From contig JASAOO010003535.1 of the NCBI GenBank assembly GCA_030849075.1, positions 1 through 64,000 on the forward strand: a stretch of 64,000 nucleotides of DNA, read 5' to 3'. Shown here one piece after another: positions 49,901-61,300 of this stretch. The translations under genes and the position numbers were made by a program. This stretch comes from Zelonia costaricensis. Taxonomy: Eukaryota > Euglenozoa > Kinetoplastea > Trypanosomatida > Trypanosomatidae. A model generated the notes under the pieces. That model did no database searches, was not told the DNA's origin, and saw only the letters and a list, made by a program, of their open reading frames with translations. Position 1 is the first letter of the stretch; each line of letters starts with the position of its first letter.

Positions 49901-52900
49901 ATCGCTGTCACTCTCCGCTGCCGACGTGGAAGTGCCACTGTCGGAGTGCGAGGTGGACGCCGAGTCATCCGAGGCCGGGGACGCCGCGGTACGCCTTCCA
50001 CCCGCAGCTGCGGCCCTGCCGGGCCTTCCGGGTTGCCCACGTCGGCGCCGCGGGCTGTGTGCGCCTTCGCTGCTGGTCGAGCCATCGCTGCAGTCGCTTC
50101 GCTCTTCTTCATCCTCATCTCCGCTGGAGGCGGTGTCGCCCCTCCTTCGATTACGACGTCGCCGCAGCCCCGCACGCGCGCCGCTACTCGCCGGCCCTGC
50201 GGCGCCGGTCCGCAGCATCGCCTCGAGCATTGCCGAGGCACCACCGCCACCACCACCGACCTCGTCTGCGCCCTCGCGGTGAAAGTAGCCCTTCCTCTTC
50301 GCCCGCCGCCGCTGCCGTGCCGCGAGCTGCTCCCGCTGCTCCTGCTCCTTCTTGGCGAGCCGCGCACTGCGTAGCCGGTTGCCGTAGGCGTCCTCGTAGT
50401 ACGTCCCGTTGGCGGCCGACCCCAGCGCCCTGCGGCACGCCTCCTCACGCATCTCCTTGAAGAAGGGGAGCGCCGCACACACCCGAGAGACGCGCCCATT
50501 CGTCCAGCTCGACTCCGCCGCAGCGGCGGCGGCCTCGGCGACGGTGGAGTCGCTTTCACGGACGGCCGCCGCGCGATCAGTGGGCGTGGCATCGGCTGGG
50601 GTCCAGGCGTCTTCGCAAGAGTCGCCCGGCGCCGCAGCAAAGGCGCTGGCCGCGACGGCAAGCGGCGTGATACCTGTCTTGACGGCGTGCCGCCAGGCCA
50701 GGCGGTACAGCTCATAGGCGCGCGACGCGGACACGGACTGCGTGAGCTCTGTCAGGGTGGAGGAGGGGAGCGACCCCAGCGAGGAGGCCACTGCCGCAGC
50801 GGTAGCAGCACCAGCAGCGCCGCCAACAACGAGGTCGGTGGAGTCGATGGGCTGCTGCGCAGGGGATGGCGTGCGAGTGGAGGGAGAAGCCCCGGGCTGC
50901 TTCACGACGAGCTCATCCTCTGCTGCGTCGTCAGGCGTCAGCACCACCACCGCGGCGGCGTCCTTCAAGCTGCTGCTGCTGTTGCTGTTGCTGCCAGTGC
51001 CTTTCTCCGTCTTCACGGATGGGTTCCCCGCCGCCGCCGCAGCGCCGAAGAAGCGCAGGAAGGCGGACCGCTTCTCCTCCTTCACCTGCGCCACCTGTGC
51101 CACCTGCGCCTCACGTGCCTGCTGAACGAGAGTATCAACAGTTGTGTGCCGGCGCGGTGCCGATGCTGGGCCACCTACAACTGCATCCTCCACCTTCACC
51201 GCGTCCGCCACGCGTTGCGGATAGGGCTCCCCATTCGAGGTGTGTCGAGTGGCGCCCCGGTTCTCCGCGTCCTCGACCTCGACGTCGCTGCCGCTGTCCT
51301 CGCTGCTGCCGCCGCTGTCGCTGTCGACGTCTTCGACACTCAGCGCCGCTCCCCGGCACCGCCGGCGCGGCTCCTGCTGCTGCGGCTGCTGTTGTCGATG
51401 CCCCTTTCGAACACTGGTGCCCCTCTCTCCCCGCGCGCGCTTGCGCTGCACCTTGCCACTGCTGCGTGCGCCTCTTGCCGACACGACGGCATGGCCGGTG
51501 CCGCTTGTCGTCGCTGCGGCGGAGGCGGCGGCCAGGCCACCCTTCTTGCGCCACGTACGCAGCCACTTGAAGAGCCGGACCGTCTCGACAGCGAAGGAGG
51601 TGGTTCGCAGGAGGGGGGCTGGGTACTTGAGGTACAGCAGCGTGCCCTCCTCCCCAAACGGCACGAGCGCCGCCGCGGGTAGCGCCGCCGGGGCGCCGGG
51701 TGTGGGCACGGGGTGGAGTGGCGAGGTCGGGCTGCCGAGGGGATTGCCAGCGGGGCCGTTCCGGTGCGCCGTCGCTGCGGTGCGGCGACGCAGGCAACAC
51801 AGCAGCGCCGCGTACCGCACGACGTCCTCGACGAGCACCGGCAGCTCGTATAGGCGCTTGGCCCGTGTCGCCTGGTCCTCGCGCCGTCGCGCGGCCCGCT
51901 GCTTCTGCACGGAGTCCTGGAGATGGCGAAGTACGGCGTCCACGAACGGGCTCGGGGGCCGGTGCAGACGCCCCGCCGCGGAGGGGGACATGACCTGCAA
52001 CACACGCGGCGGCGGCGGCGGCGCTCCCGAGGCTTCCGCGCTGCGACTCGCCTGGGCCTCGCCGCTGTTGCCGTCCACGGCGTACATCTCCTCGACGTCG
52101 CAGCGAGGTGGTCGTGCTCCTCGTGATCCCGCTGCCGTCGATGCGGCACCCCTGTGAGCTGGATAGAGCGCCGCCGTGCGGGTGGCCTGCAGCGACGGCG
52201 GCGAGGGACCACTTGCTGAGTTCGCGGCGGCCGTTGGTGCACGCGATGCTGGCAGAAGCTCGGACAGGAGACCCGAGGTGCCGGCCGACCACCCGCCCTG
52301 CAGGAGCGCCAATCCGCGCACGAGCTGTGCTTGCTGCAGGTCCAGCTCGGCGCGGCGGCGGTGGCGTTGCGCGTCTTCGGCGGCGTACGCGCTGCGCAGC
52401 GCCGCACGGAGGAGTTCAGCCACGCTGTTGCCCTGCAGTACCTCAGCATCACGGTGGGGTGGCCCCCGTGCCGCCGCAGCGGGTGCCGAAGACCCGGCGC
52501 TGAGCCAGGAGCTCTCCGGCAGTGCCGCGCCGCGTCTGGCCGCATCGCTGAGCGGCTCCGTAACAGCCCCACCTCTGCCCGTGTGAGCGCTGCGAGGGCC
52601 GCGGTAGAGGGAGGTTCGCTCCGGGTCGAGTAGCGATGCCGACGCTGCGATGTTCGCCTTCCGTGGCTTCTCACACTGCTGCTGGTTCTGTTCCAGCCGT
52701 GAAGGGTTCGTGGGCGGGCTCCCCTCCGCGTCGCTGTCGTTCGTGGTGTCGCTCTTGCCGCTGTCGGTGCTGCTGCTCCGCGATGTTGCGGCAGCGATGG
52801 CCACCGTAGCGGCGCCTCGACGGTTGGCTGGCGCTGCAGAAAGGAAGGCGTTGCCGTACCGCGGCTGCACGCTCTCCACCACAGCGCCGTTCACCGGTAC

Positions 52901-53851
52901 CCGCGGCCCTGTGAGCGCTGCGTCGCGACCAGGTTGCGGCGCCTCGCCATCCCACGGACCTCGGAGATGATCAGCGTGGTGGCGCAGGGAGGCCTGGATG
53001 CCGTAGGTGAAGTACTCCACCAGCTCGGAGGCGTGGCGGAGGGGGGCGGCATCCACAACGTGTTGCAGCGAAGTAGCGCGGGCGTGTCGCGTATTATGGG
53101 AGAAGCAGGCGCCACTGTCCGACGTGGTGCGCCTTGGTGCATTCAGCGCTCCTGACTGCGGGCTCTCACCTTCATCGTCATCGTCCTCGCTTCTGCTACG
53201 CACTCTACTGCCTTGCATTGAAGCTGCACGCGGTGCACCGGTGGAGGTGCGCTGCACGATCTCTTCCTCCTCCTCATCCGCCCGTGCTCTACGGACAGGC
53301 GTAAGGGAGTGGGACGCGATGGACACGACGTCGTCCGAGGCTGCGCGGCGGCTGCCCGCTGTGACCGACGCCGACGGCGTCAGAGACGGCGTGCTCGCTG
53401 GGCCAACGCTGCACTCATCCACGGTTCTCTTCACGTCGCTTCCCCTCTTGGACGGACGAGGAGGCCGATGATCAGTGCGGTGTTGCTTGCCGAGGCTGCG
53501 CAGCACACATTTGTCGCTGTCAACCGTGGAGTTGTCGCTGTCGCACTCGTGCGGTGGCGATGGCGCCTCTTCGTCTTCCTCGATCACCGTCACGGCAGAC
53601 GCGTCATCTTCCACGGCGACGCGCTGACCTCGACCCCGACCACGAATGCTGCCGCGGCTGCGGCCGCCTCTACCGCGAGTGCAAGTTGCAGCGCCGGGTT
53701 CACTGGAGGTGCGGAGGACCGCGGACTGCTGCTGCTGCTGTTGTTCGTGCAACCCACGCGCCACACGTTGTCCTCGCCCTCTGGACACCGAAGCTGACGC
53801 AGGGGCGGCAGCGGTGGGCTGTCGCGCCTTCGCTGGTGAGCGCCCGACCAT
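46901..53851 (-). CDS. ELG1: ATAD5/Elg1-like AAA+ ATPase (RFC-like clamp unloader subunit, 2316 aa)
   Basis: This resembles ATAD5/Elg1, the large subunit of the alternative RFC complex that unloads PCNA after replication. The ATPase core has Walker A GPTGAGKT at residues 1334-1341, followed by LLGFRVVEMNASVRRC, and Walker B LLLFEDADVLLGDE from residue 1517, continuing YAAIRDLAHRSKVPIVVTVSAD, which follows ATAD5 closely (FEExDVIFDED, then AAIK and PVILTTSDP). A serine/alanine-rich insertion of about 120 residues separates the two Walker motifs. The 1,300-residue N-terminus is disordered and basic, as in ATAD5. A helical collar region follows (LLNSSLVSHFFG, VHWLLDDHVLYGPDIL). Three short hydrophobic-x-x-FF motifs could bind PCNA. 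The start is the ATG MVGRSPAKAR; twelve more codons are open upstream without ATG. RAD17 is the main alternative and is less likely because of the FEDADVLL pattern and size. Confidence 0.8.
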   Translation of the reverse strand: MVGRSPAKARQPTAAAPASASVSRGRGQRVARGLHEQQQQQQSAVLRTSSEPGAATCTRGRGGRSRGSIRGRGRGQRVAVEDDASAVTVIEEDEEAPSPPHECDSDNSTVDSDKCVLRSLGKQHRTDHRPPRPSKRGSDVKRTVDECSVGPASTPSLTPSASVTAGSRRAASDDVVSIASHSLTPVRRARADEEEEEIVQRTSTGAPRAASMQGSRVRSRSEDDDDEGESPQSGALNAPRRTTSDSGACFSHNTRHARATSLQHVVDAAPLRHASELVEYFTYGIQASLRHHADHLRGPWDGEAPQPGRDAALTGPRVPVNGAVVESVQPRYGNAFLSAAPANRRGAATVAIAAATSRSSSTDSGKSDTTNDSDAEGSPPTNPSRLEQNQQQCEKPRKANIAASASLLDPERTSLYRGPRSAHTGRGGAVTEPLSDAARRGAALPESSWLSAGSSAPAAAARGPPHRDAEVLQGNSVAELLRAALRSAYAAEDAQRHRRRAELDLQQAQLVRGLALLQGGWSAGTSGLLSELLPASRAPTAAANSASGPSPPSLQATRTAALYPAHRGAASTAAGSRGARPPRCDVEEMYAVDGNSGEAQASRSAEASGAPPPPPRVLQVMSPSAAGRLHRPPSPFVDAVLRHLQDSVQKQRAARRREDQATRAKRLYELPVLVEDVVRYAALLCCLRRRTAATAHRNGPAGNPLGSPTSPLHPVPTPGAPAALPAAALVPFGEEGTLLYLKYPAPLLRTTSFAVETVRLFKWLRTWRKKGGLAAASAAATTSGTGHAVVSARGARSSGKVQRKRARGERGTSVRKGHRQQQPQQQEPRRRCRGAALSVEDVDSDSGGSSEDSGSDVEVEDAENRGATRHTSNGEPYPQRVADAVKVEDAVVGGPASAPRRHTTVDTLVQQAREAQVAQVAQVKEEKRSAFLRFFGAAAAAGNPSVKTEKGTGSNSNSSSSLKDAAAVVVLTPDDAAEDELVVKQPGASPSTRTPSPAQQPIDSTDLVVGGAAGAATAAAVASSLGSLPSSTLTELTQSVSASRAYELYRLAWRHAVKTGITPLAVAASAFAAAPGDSCEDAWTPADATPTDRAAAVRESDSTVAEAAAAAAESSWTNGRVSRVCAALPFFKEMREEACRRALGSAANGTYYEDAYGNRLRSARLAKKEQEQREQLAARQRRRAKRKGYFHREGADEVGGGGGGASAMLEAMLRTGAAGPASSGARAGLRRRRNRRRGDTASSGDEDEEERSDCSDGSTSSEGAHSPRRRRGQPGRPGRAAAAGGRRTAASPASDDSASTSHSDSGTSTSAAESDSDDDAGTKDELTNIAVVSGPTGAGKTAAVYVAAQLLGFRVVEMNASVRRCSKSVEHLLAELTRSHRLSGLARAGTTGGFNVEEELARLKQQHAALVERAKAEAAATEREAESKRREARKANGISAQAVASFFGKGSRTAATKTGSGSGGNGATASRPGQASVTVVDEQQPHSAPTVAAAAPASPPSPLPSPTPAPSTDTQTLLLFEDADVLLGDESAKPFYAAIRDLAHRSKVPIVVTVSADPAPSQRYDTEPFLAPSPSRATHAHQQQTYWDLCEAAGLTTSMAALEAAQQALHGETELSSRGAAAGAGAAAGGHESSSGAASTSPAAGDGGGGAGASAQAASASPAAFIALFSPAVHSSSSGGGGAGGGAAGAGNATAGPNGSSAGAGGLGSSAAAAAAAASSSAAASLAARYTHMLLNSSLVSHFFGSQTPFTVVDALPPAALFVQLLVVGAVELDLLDAVPPSQVAGLESRGGESGASWQQELDGMSRRLQVRDVGLFTELVLQLRDEVFGCGADGASTSSADGSTTQDVGQLGAAVHCDAARRTTTDIRYWLNKLQVLLLSLRSADRRRGRQRQARKRPRTSAHDASPLHPDWSDPVRGEGGDDDGGGARDAMGDTAASRHRAERLVEAEFQSRVSPASSAWDAALGRHLANVTYNELHSTRYVHWLLDDHVLYGPDILEELATVHHPTVRIDYSAPPTPVAPATASATVPGRGRPPSASSKKAAAAAAAAVPGVGNAHGSAEVKAGGMNAAWRSFFATPAAANADAQTTPASQSTTPSASSPSLAGTPGGDTRQQMLFGYSRPTSPASPLHFLHGAGRPGLGAGSASAPATLPARSVDWPPSITELRRQSASGGAARRPVELLLPYGAAAQYYTAAAASASGTRQLQLHAAAEPTAGLLGHDAPPLLASRPPPAGTLEAPASDFDVMDALPMQVRPSQEDRFSVFRRWWCRTRKVGALRDSVAGRSAGTLEDLVGFGALLTPSAAASVNASSGAL

Positions 53852-53911
53852 GGGCGGCAGCGAGGAGCTTGCACAAAGCACACGCACACACGCACGAGTT
53901 GGTTCACGGAG

Positions 53912-53913
53912 CT
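53912..53913 (-). promoter_or_regulatory. Candidate trans-splice acceptor AG, ATAD5-like gene
   Basis: A C/T-rich region (about 53930-53980, coding strand) is followed by this AG, about 61 nt upstream of the ATG at 53851. Confidence 0.5.
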
Positions 53914-55387
53914 GCGCACCAGCAGCGTGGAGGGTAGGGGGATGTCAGAGAAGCGGGAGGAGGGGAGCGACGGAGGCTCAGCCGGTGGCAGCCTGGCGGG
54001 TGCGGAGAGCTGCGCACGGATCGATTACAGGCGAAGAAACACTCGAGGAGGAGAATCGACGGAGTTGGAGAAGAAAAACTGAGCAGTGCCACGTGGCAAG
54101 GAAGGAGGGGGCGGGGTGGAGGGGGGGGGGGAAGAGGCAGGAGGTGAGGAGGTAGAAGAGAAGTACAACACGGTGAGGGGATGGTGAGTGTGCGGGTGTG
54201 GCGAACGAAGGTGATGGTAAGAGTCGGGAGAGGGCAAGGTGGTGCTTGCTCTCTCCTTCTATGAAAGAGCCGGGTGCACGCAGGTTTTGGGAGGAGGCGA
54301 GTGCGCTGTGTATGCGTGCCTGTATACAGTGCACGTGTACGTGTACGTGTGTGTATGGTCGCCGACCGGGACAGGAACCGGTGAGAAGAGAGACAGGAGA
54401 GGGACTGGGAAGACTGTGCAGGCGTTGGTCCCTCGGTTTTAGACTCGCGCTGCGCTTCGCTGATGTCAACTTGATTCTGCGATGAGGGACGCCGTCTGCG
54501 CGCAGCAGCCACTTGCGCGCCGTTGCCGCGAGCACCAGCTGCTGCCCTCTCGCACACACACACACACACAAACACACACGCCAGAGGAGGCGGGAACGAA
54601 AGGACAAGCGCTGCGGCCGCTTTGTGTTTTGCCGCACTGACTTTTTTTTTCCCCCACCGATCTCGTCGCCGCTGTCTTTCTGTGCTGCGTGCAGCGTGTG
54701 TTGACGGTGGGCAGCGGTCAGGCGGTGTTGTGCAACGTGTGTCGGCGTGTTCGGGTGTGTGTGAAGAGGGGGAGGGGGAGGGGGCGGAAGCGAAGAGAAG
54801 GGGCGGAGAACAACGGGCGGTGTGTGAACAGTTTTTCCAAAAAAGAGAAAGGTCATGGGAGCCTTGCAGGACGACAGACGCTGCGAGGGGCGGAGTTCGA
54901 CCACCCACACGCGAATCGCGCAAAAAAAAAAAGGCGACGACGTGAAGGCGCCCACGCATCAAGGGTTGCTTCGACGGTGCACGCGTTACTTGTGTGTTTG
55001 TGTGCGTGTGTTCGACTTCCCAGCCATCCGGCACTTGCGCTATGTCTCGCTGTGCCCTTGGATGCGGGACTGACGCGCGCGCCGCGCTCGGATGCTGCCG
55101 CCCCCCTTTTTGTGGTAGTTGCCGCACGGCAGCTGCGAGTTCCGCCTCTGCAAAGTGTGAGTGTTGTCGCGCGGCAATGCACGGGCCTGCCTAGAGAAGA
55201 GCCAGCGAGGGGCGATAAGCAGAAACGCACAACACCGACGCTGTCGTGGAGAGTGTGTGCCAACCGTACCACTGAGAAGTTGGCCGCTGCCCAGGACAAG
55301 CGGCACTGCCCCCCTGTCGCTTCCCTTCCTCGGCGCAGCCCCAACCCTTCCCTCTTTCCCCATGGGCCGCCGCTCGCATCTCACACA
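53914..55387. other. Spacer between WDR24-like and ATAD5-like genes
   Basis: It contains homopurine tracts near 54100-54135 and 54765-54790, a (TG)-rich patch near 54325-54355 and a (CA)n near 54557-54577. No gene is supported. Confidence 0.6.
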
Positions 55388-58300
55388 TCAGCTGCCCTTC
55401 CAGGTCTGCGTGATCGGCACCCCGCAGCGGGGGCACTCGTGCGAGTACCGCAGCCACTCCTCCATGTGGTGCACGTGCCCGCCATGCCCGCACGAGCGCA
55501 GCCAGAAGAAAACACCTTCGACCACCTCCTCGCAGATCACACAGGTCATGGCAGTGCGGTTGCTGCACTTCGCGCACGTCGCGTTGTTCGCCGTCGGCGC
55601 CGCGTCCCCGAACCCGCTGCAGCCCACGGCGGTGCAGCGGCGGCGACGGGTGGGGCTGCTGCCCTGCCCAGCATCTGCACCGTCGTCACCCCACTCCGGC
55701 CCTCCTGAGGTCTGCGGACGCTCGCCCAGCAGGTCATCGAGGTGCGGCCGACTGTCGCGCGTGCGCAGCGGTGGACGCGTTGCGGCCGCGCTTGTCGCAC
55801 TCGCCGCCACATCAAGCCCGTTAACGGCGGGTATGGCAGGCACAGACACGGTCACACGCGCGGTGGCGTCTCCGCTGCCGCCGCCACGCCTAGCAGCACC
55901 AGCGCCGGCGCCGGGACTGTGGTGGTTATGCTCCAGCGACGACGCCGTCTGATACAGCTCGGTCCCGGAGGTGCCGCGGTGATCGTGGGTGCTGTGCTCT
56001 GAGGAGAGGCTCACATCGTTGCTCGCTGGCGACCCCGCCAGCGCGCGGTCGTGCACTGCGCCGCAGGACCGATATGACGAGCACAGGGATGACGAGGTGG
56101 GCGACTCCACGGCTGGGGTGCTGAGGTCAGACGAGAAGCCTTCCGCGTACTCCACACCGCGCTCGTCGTACTCCGTGGAGCCACGCCGTATGGTCGCCAC
56201 GCCGCGGCGTTGGTTTGCCCGGCGCCGCTGCTGATGCTGCTGCTGCAGACGACTGCGCCGCGACCGCTGCCGGCGCCACTGCCGCCGCGCTGCTGCGGCT
56301 TCTGCGACGGACATCGGGGTCCGCGAGGTGCCCGCATGAGCGTCTGTGTCACGTCCACGGCTCCCCGGCACCGTCGCTGACCGGCTCGCCTCCCTTTCCT
56401 CCTCCTCTGTGTCCGTGTCATCGCTTCTCTCGCTGCTGCTGCTGTGGTGGGCACGTTGGAGGACGCGGTCGTACAGGCACACCGCAGCCGGCACCGCGTC
56501 CTGCGGCGTGCGACTCCACAGCTCCGCCTTGGAACACCTGCCGCAGTACACGTACGTCATCTGCTTCTCGTAGGCGATGTCCGCAGCGCGCGGCTGCACG
56601 GGGTTCGTCGGCTCGCGGAAGATCTCCGGCATGACGAGCAGCAGCTCGTTCAGCGGGACGTACAGCTGCCGCGCATACAGGTCCGCCGTGTACGTCTCGA
56701 GCCACTGCAGTGCCCGCAGCTTCCACTCCGCTGGAGGGCAGAAGCAGTCCTGCGAGGCACACAGATCCTCCGCGACGCGGGCGTACAGGCGCACGCCGCG
56801 CAGCCCGGCGATGTCGACGTACGTGTTGCGACCTTCCAGTGATGTCAGCCCACTACCCGCCCCACCAGCCGCGGCACTGGCTCGGGCCGCCGCACCCGAG
56901 CGGTCCCCCATCGCGTCTACGCGGAGCAGCGCCTGCGCCGCCGCCGCCGCGCCGCCCATGGGCCCCGCACCGAGACCAAGCAGGTTGTTCGAGCGTGTCC
57001 GGTGCCCACCGCGGCCGTCCCCGAGGCTGGCGGCCATGGCCGGCGTGGACGGCGTCTCGTTAAGCCGCCGCGAGCTGTTGTTCTGGCTGCGCGACGGGAG
57101 ACTCGGCGACGAGGCCGAGGTGCGGAGGAAGGCACCCGCACCACCGCCGCCGCCGCCGCTCATCAGCCGCGGGCCACCCACACTGCCCACACTCAGGGTC
57201 GGCAGCGGCGAGTTGTTGAGGCGGTCACGCAGCTTGCCGGCGCCGCCCGCACTCGAGAGCGCACCGGTGCTGCCCGAGGTGCGCATGCCCGTGCTGGACT
57301 GCATGTCTGGACAGGGCGGGTGCGCGGCGTGCACCTCCGGGGAGGGCGGCATCAGCGGGCAGCGGAGAAAGAAGCGACACAGCAGGCGCAGCCGCTCCAC
57401 CGCCTCCGCGGACGGCGCCCCACGGTCCGAGCCGGCATCGTCCTCTGAGTCATCGGCGCCGTCATTGGCCTTGTTGAAGCTCTGCCCCTCGCGGTGGCCT
57501 GCTGTGCCACGGCGCGGGTTGTCGGCGGCACCTGCGGCCGGCCCGCTGCCGCGCCGCTTCTGCCTGGCCGACGGCGGCCGCGAACTGCCGGAGTGGGCGC
57601 TGTCGGTGTCGGCGCCCGCGTGGTGGCTGCTGTCCTCGTCGTGCGAGCCGTCCGAGAGCGCCAACGCTGCTGCCGCCGCTGCTGTCGATGCCACGGCGTA
57701 CGCGGCCTCGGCCACCTCGCTGTGGAGGCGCCACCACACACAGAAGAGGATGTACAGCACGAGGCTGTACTGCACGTCGCCCATGAGCGCAGCATACTCG
57801 AGCTGCTGGGTCGTGATGAAGATGATGAAGGAGACGTGGTGGGAGCGCCATGCGTGCGCCGCCGCACGCCACCACTGCGCTCGAGGGTCCGCCGCGGCGG
57901 GCGACGCGGGGGCCCCTGCAGGTGGAGCAGCGGCGGAGGCAGGGGTGGGAGTGGGCCCTTGCGAGTTGCTGGTCTCACCCCCCTCCGCGTCTGCCTCAGC
58001 CGCGTCCCCGCGACCACCAGCGCCGCTCCGGCGCGCCGCCACAGCCACAGCGCCGCCCTCGCCCTGCCCGCTGCTCGCCTGGCGCAACCGCTGCACCTGC
58101 TCGCAGATGCGCGCGTTCGCCTCCATCATGGACGCCACCTTGTCGTCGACGTCTTCGTGCGTTGGCACGGGCACCCCGTTGCCCCAGTCCACCATGCGTG
58201 ACGGGTCCGCACCGTGGAACTGCGGTGCGGAGTGACCAGCACCGGCGGCAGTGCGCAAACCTTTGCGATCCCGCTGCGCCGCGGCAGCCGCAGATGGGCG

Positions 58301-61300
58301 CCACTCCGTGCGCCGACCGGCCTCGCTTCCAGCTGGGGCAGCGCCGGCCAACGAGTTCCGAGGCAACCCACGCGGCCGTATCGCTGCGGGAAACGCGTCC
58401 ACGTCCTGTGTCAGCATGAGGCCCTCTCCTCCTCCGCCCATCGGCTGCGCCGGTGGAGGCGCGGTGCCGCTCTTCGCGGCGGCCTCGGCGTCGGCGCGCT
58501 TGTGCCGCAACGCCTTCATCGCGAGCGCGAGCTCGTAGCCCATGTCCCACTCGAGCGCGAACCGGACGAAGGCCTCCTGCTCTGCCTGCATCTCCGTGTA
58601 CGACCAGCCGCACACCGCATCGCCCAGCACAAAGCTCTCCACCGCCGCCGTCACATCGCGCTGCGCCACGAGATACGCGTGCGCAGACACGGGGTGCCAC
58701 GCGGCGCCACCCGCAGCGGCAGCAGTCGGGGGAGGGGCGGTGCCAGGACTGCTCCTTGTAGCGGCAGGCCCGGCGGCGGCTGTGGCGCCTGCCGGAAGCA
58801 GCCCGCCGGGACTCCCGGCTGCGCTGCAGCCTGTCAGCGGCGCTGGCATCGGAAGCGGAAGCTGCAGCGGCGAGGTCGTGGCCATGGGGGTCGTGTCGTC
58901 GCCGAGCCCAATATCCGCGGGGTGCAGCCCGGGGGAGGTAAGCACCGTCGGGTGCAGCTGCCGCACCAGCAGTGTCGGGGTCGAGCTGCTGTCACTGTCC
59001 GGACTTGTCCGCGACGCCGGCGTGGGCGAAACAGGAGCCGATGCCACGGTGGGCGCTGCCGCGGTCGCGGATGTCGGTTGAGCGGCGGCAGTGCCCGGTG
59101 GGACGGACGTGGATGCGCTGCCTTGCGTGTCTGCCGCCAGGTACGACCCGCGCCGCGGCGTGGCACGCTTCCTCCGCGAGCCGTTAGGGCCGCTTGCACT
59201 GGCCGGCGCGGCGCCCCCGCGCACGTACACGCACTCCTCCAGCAGCGGGAAGAGCTGCGTAAAGACGACCCCGCCGCGAGCGCGGCGGTACGACGAGGCC
59301 GCCGCACTGCCAGCGCTGCCCACGAGGCTGGCGTTGCCGTCGAGGTCGCCTAGGGCCATGCCGCTGCCGCTGCCGTTGCCACCGCCCGCGGCACCAGTGG
59401 GCAGCGCGCCTGTGGAGGCGCTGGCGTGGAGCAGGGACGAGGAGCCGCCCGGCCCACCACGGCTACTATCACCGCCGCTGCCCACGCGCAGTGCCGCGGT
59501 CTTGCCGGGGCCCGGGGCCGGTGCACCGGGGCTCGTCGACAGCCCTCGTGACGAGGCCGGCGCTGCCGCTGTCGCAGCACCCACCGCATGTGTGCCACGC
59601 GTCTGAGCTGTGGAGGCGGGCGCGCCCGGCGTGACGACCTGCCGCGGGCTACCGGTGCTGCTGTCGCTGTTCTCGTGGGGCGCGACGGTGATGGGCCACG
59701 TGGCCGACTGCGAGGACAGCGGGCCGATGCCAAGCGGACCGTCACCCGGCGTCTGTGCTGGACGTGCACGAGACGCCGCCGTCAGGGCGGTGGCAGCCGT
59801 GCGCGGTGGTGCGCTTGCGCCGTCCTCCGCTTCGTCCGCGCCCCGCACACTTCCCGCCAGCTCGGGTGGGGCCGACAACCCGTGCACCAGCATCGCCGCA
59901 TCGCCGCAGTACTCCGTGTGACTGGCGTCGCCTGAGCGGGCGGTGGAGCGGCGGGCCTCGCTGTCACAGTAGCGTTGCACCCGCTCTCGCCGCGAGAAGC
60001 CGAGCAGACGCGCGATCCACCTCATCGCACTCGAGCCACCGCGCCGCCTGCGCGAGCCGTTGCCGTCCACGTCGTCCGCGTCACCCTGGTTGTCATCGCC
60101 GAGGTCAACCGCCCCGGCATCGGCCCCGGCATCGTGGTCCACCAGCTCCGGGTACGGCGAGGACGAGGCGTGCGGGCTGTGCGCGTCCGCGTCCTCGAGG
60201 CCGTCGTCCATCAGCACCCCCCCGTCACCTCGCACGCGAAGGAAGGCGTCGGGCACCAGCTCTTGATCAGCGGCACCCCCATCCGTGCGGCGGCCGCGCT
60301 CCTGACCGCGCTGCTGCCGCAGCCCGAGCTGTGCGGCGTGCGGCGGCGCCGTGGTGGCTGGCCCTCCGGCCTCGCTCATGTCTTCAAGACTCCACACGTG
60401 GTGCGGGGAGCGGGAGGCGAGGTCTGCGGTGCCGCCACTTGCGTACCCGCTCCCTTGACCCTGACCGCCACTCAAGCCGGGGCCGACGCCGCTGCTGCCA
60501 CGTGCGGCGACGGGCCCGGTGCTGGCACGTCCGCCAAGCGTCGGGCCCGATGCGGTGAGGCGCGCACTCATCGACGAGAGAGAGGACGCGACCGAGTAGC
60601 GCCGCGTGAGCATGCTGCGGCGTGGGCTCGGCGGTGTCGAGTCGGAGCCCTGCGAGGAGGTGACGCGGCCGTGGTAGACGTTCGTCTGCGTGAAGGGCGA
60701 GCGTGGGCGCCGTGCCCGCAGCTCCTGCAGGGCCGCCAGCCCACTCAGCGTGCTCGGCCCTGTCGTCGCGCTGCCGCTGCCGGGTGCCACAGACCGCATT
60801 GTCGTCCACTGCTGTCGCAGAACCGCTTCCTTCGTGACTTGAATCGCCAGGCGGCGGATCAGCTGGCCGCACTCGCGGCGTATCATCTGCTGGTAGTAGC
60901 GCCGCAGCGCCACGTTCGTGTTGCGGACGGTGTAGCTGTGCCCAAAGAGGTCCGACACGATGGACGTGGTGGGCAGCACGGTGAAGGTGAGGAAGAGGTC
61001 CGCGTAGGGGTCCCGCGTGTAGGCCGGCACCATCGCCAAACACGTCTCCTCCTCGGAGATGCGGTGGCTGTACAGCTCGCCGTGCTCATCGCGCGCCTTG
61101 GAATCGATGTGGAGTCGGTGCCGCGGCAGCTGCTGCTGCTGCTGTTGCGGTGGCGCCGTCGTCCGCAGCTGCGCCCGTTCAGCGCTCGTCATCACCGAGC
61201 ACTCGAGCAGGCTGCTGATGAAGGAGGTGCACACCATGTCGCCGCTCTTGAAGATGGACACCATCGTCAGCTCATTCAGCCAGATGAAGTCGTTCGACTC

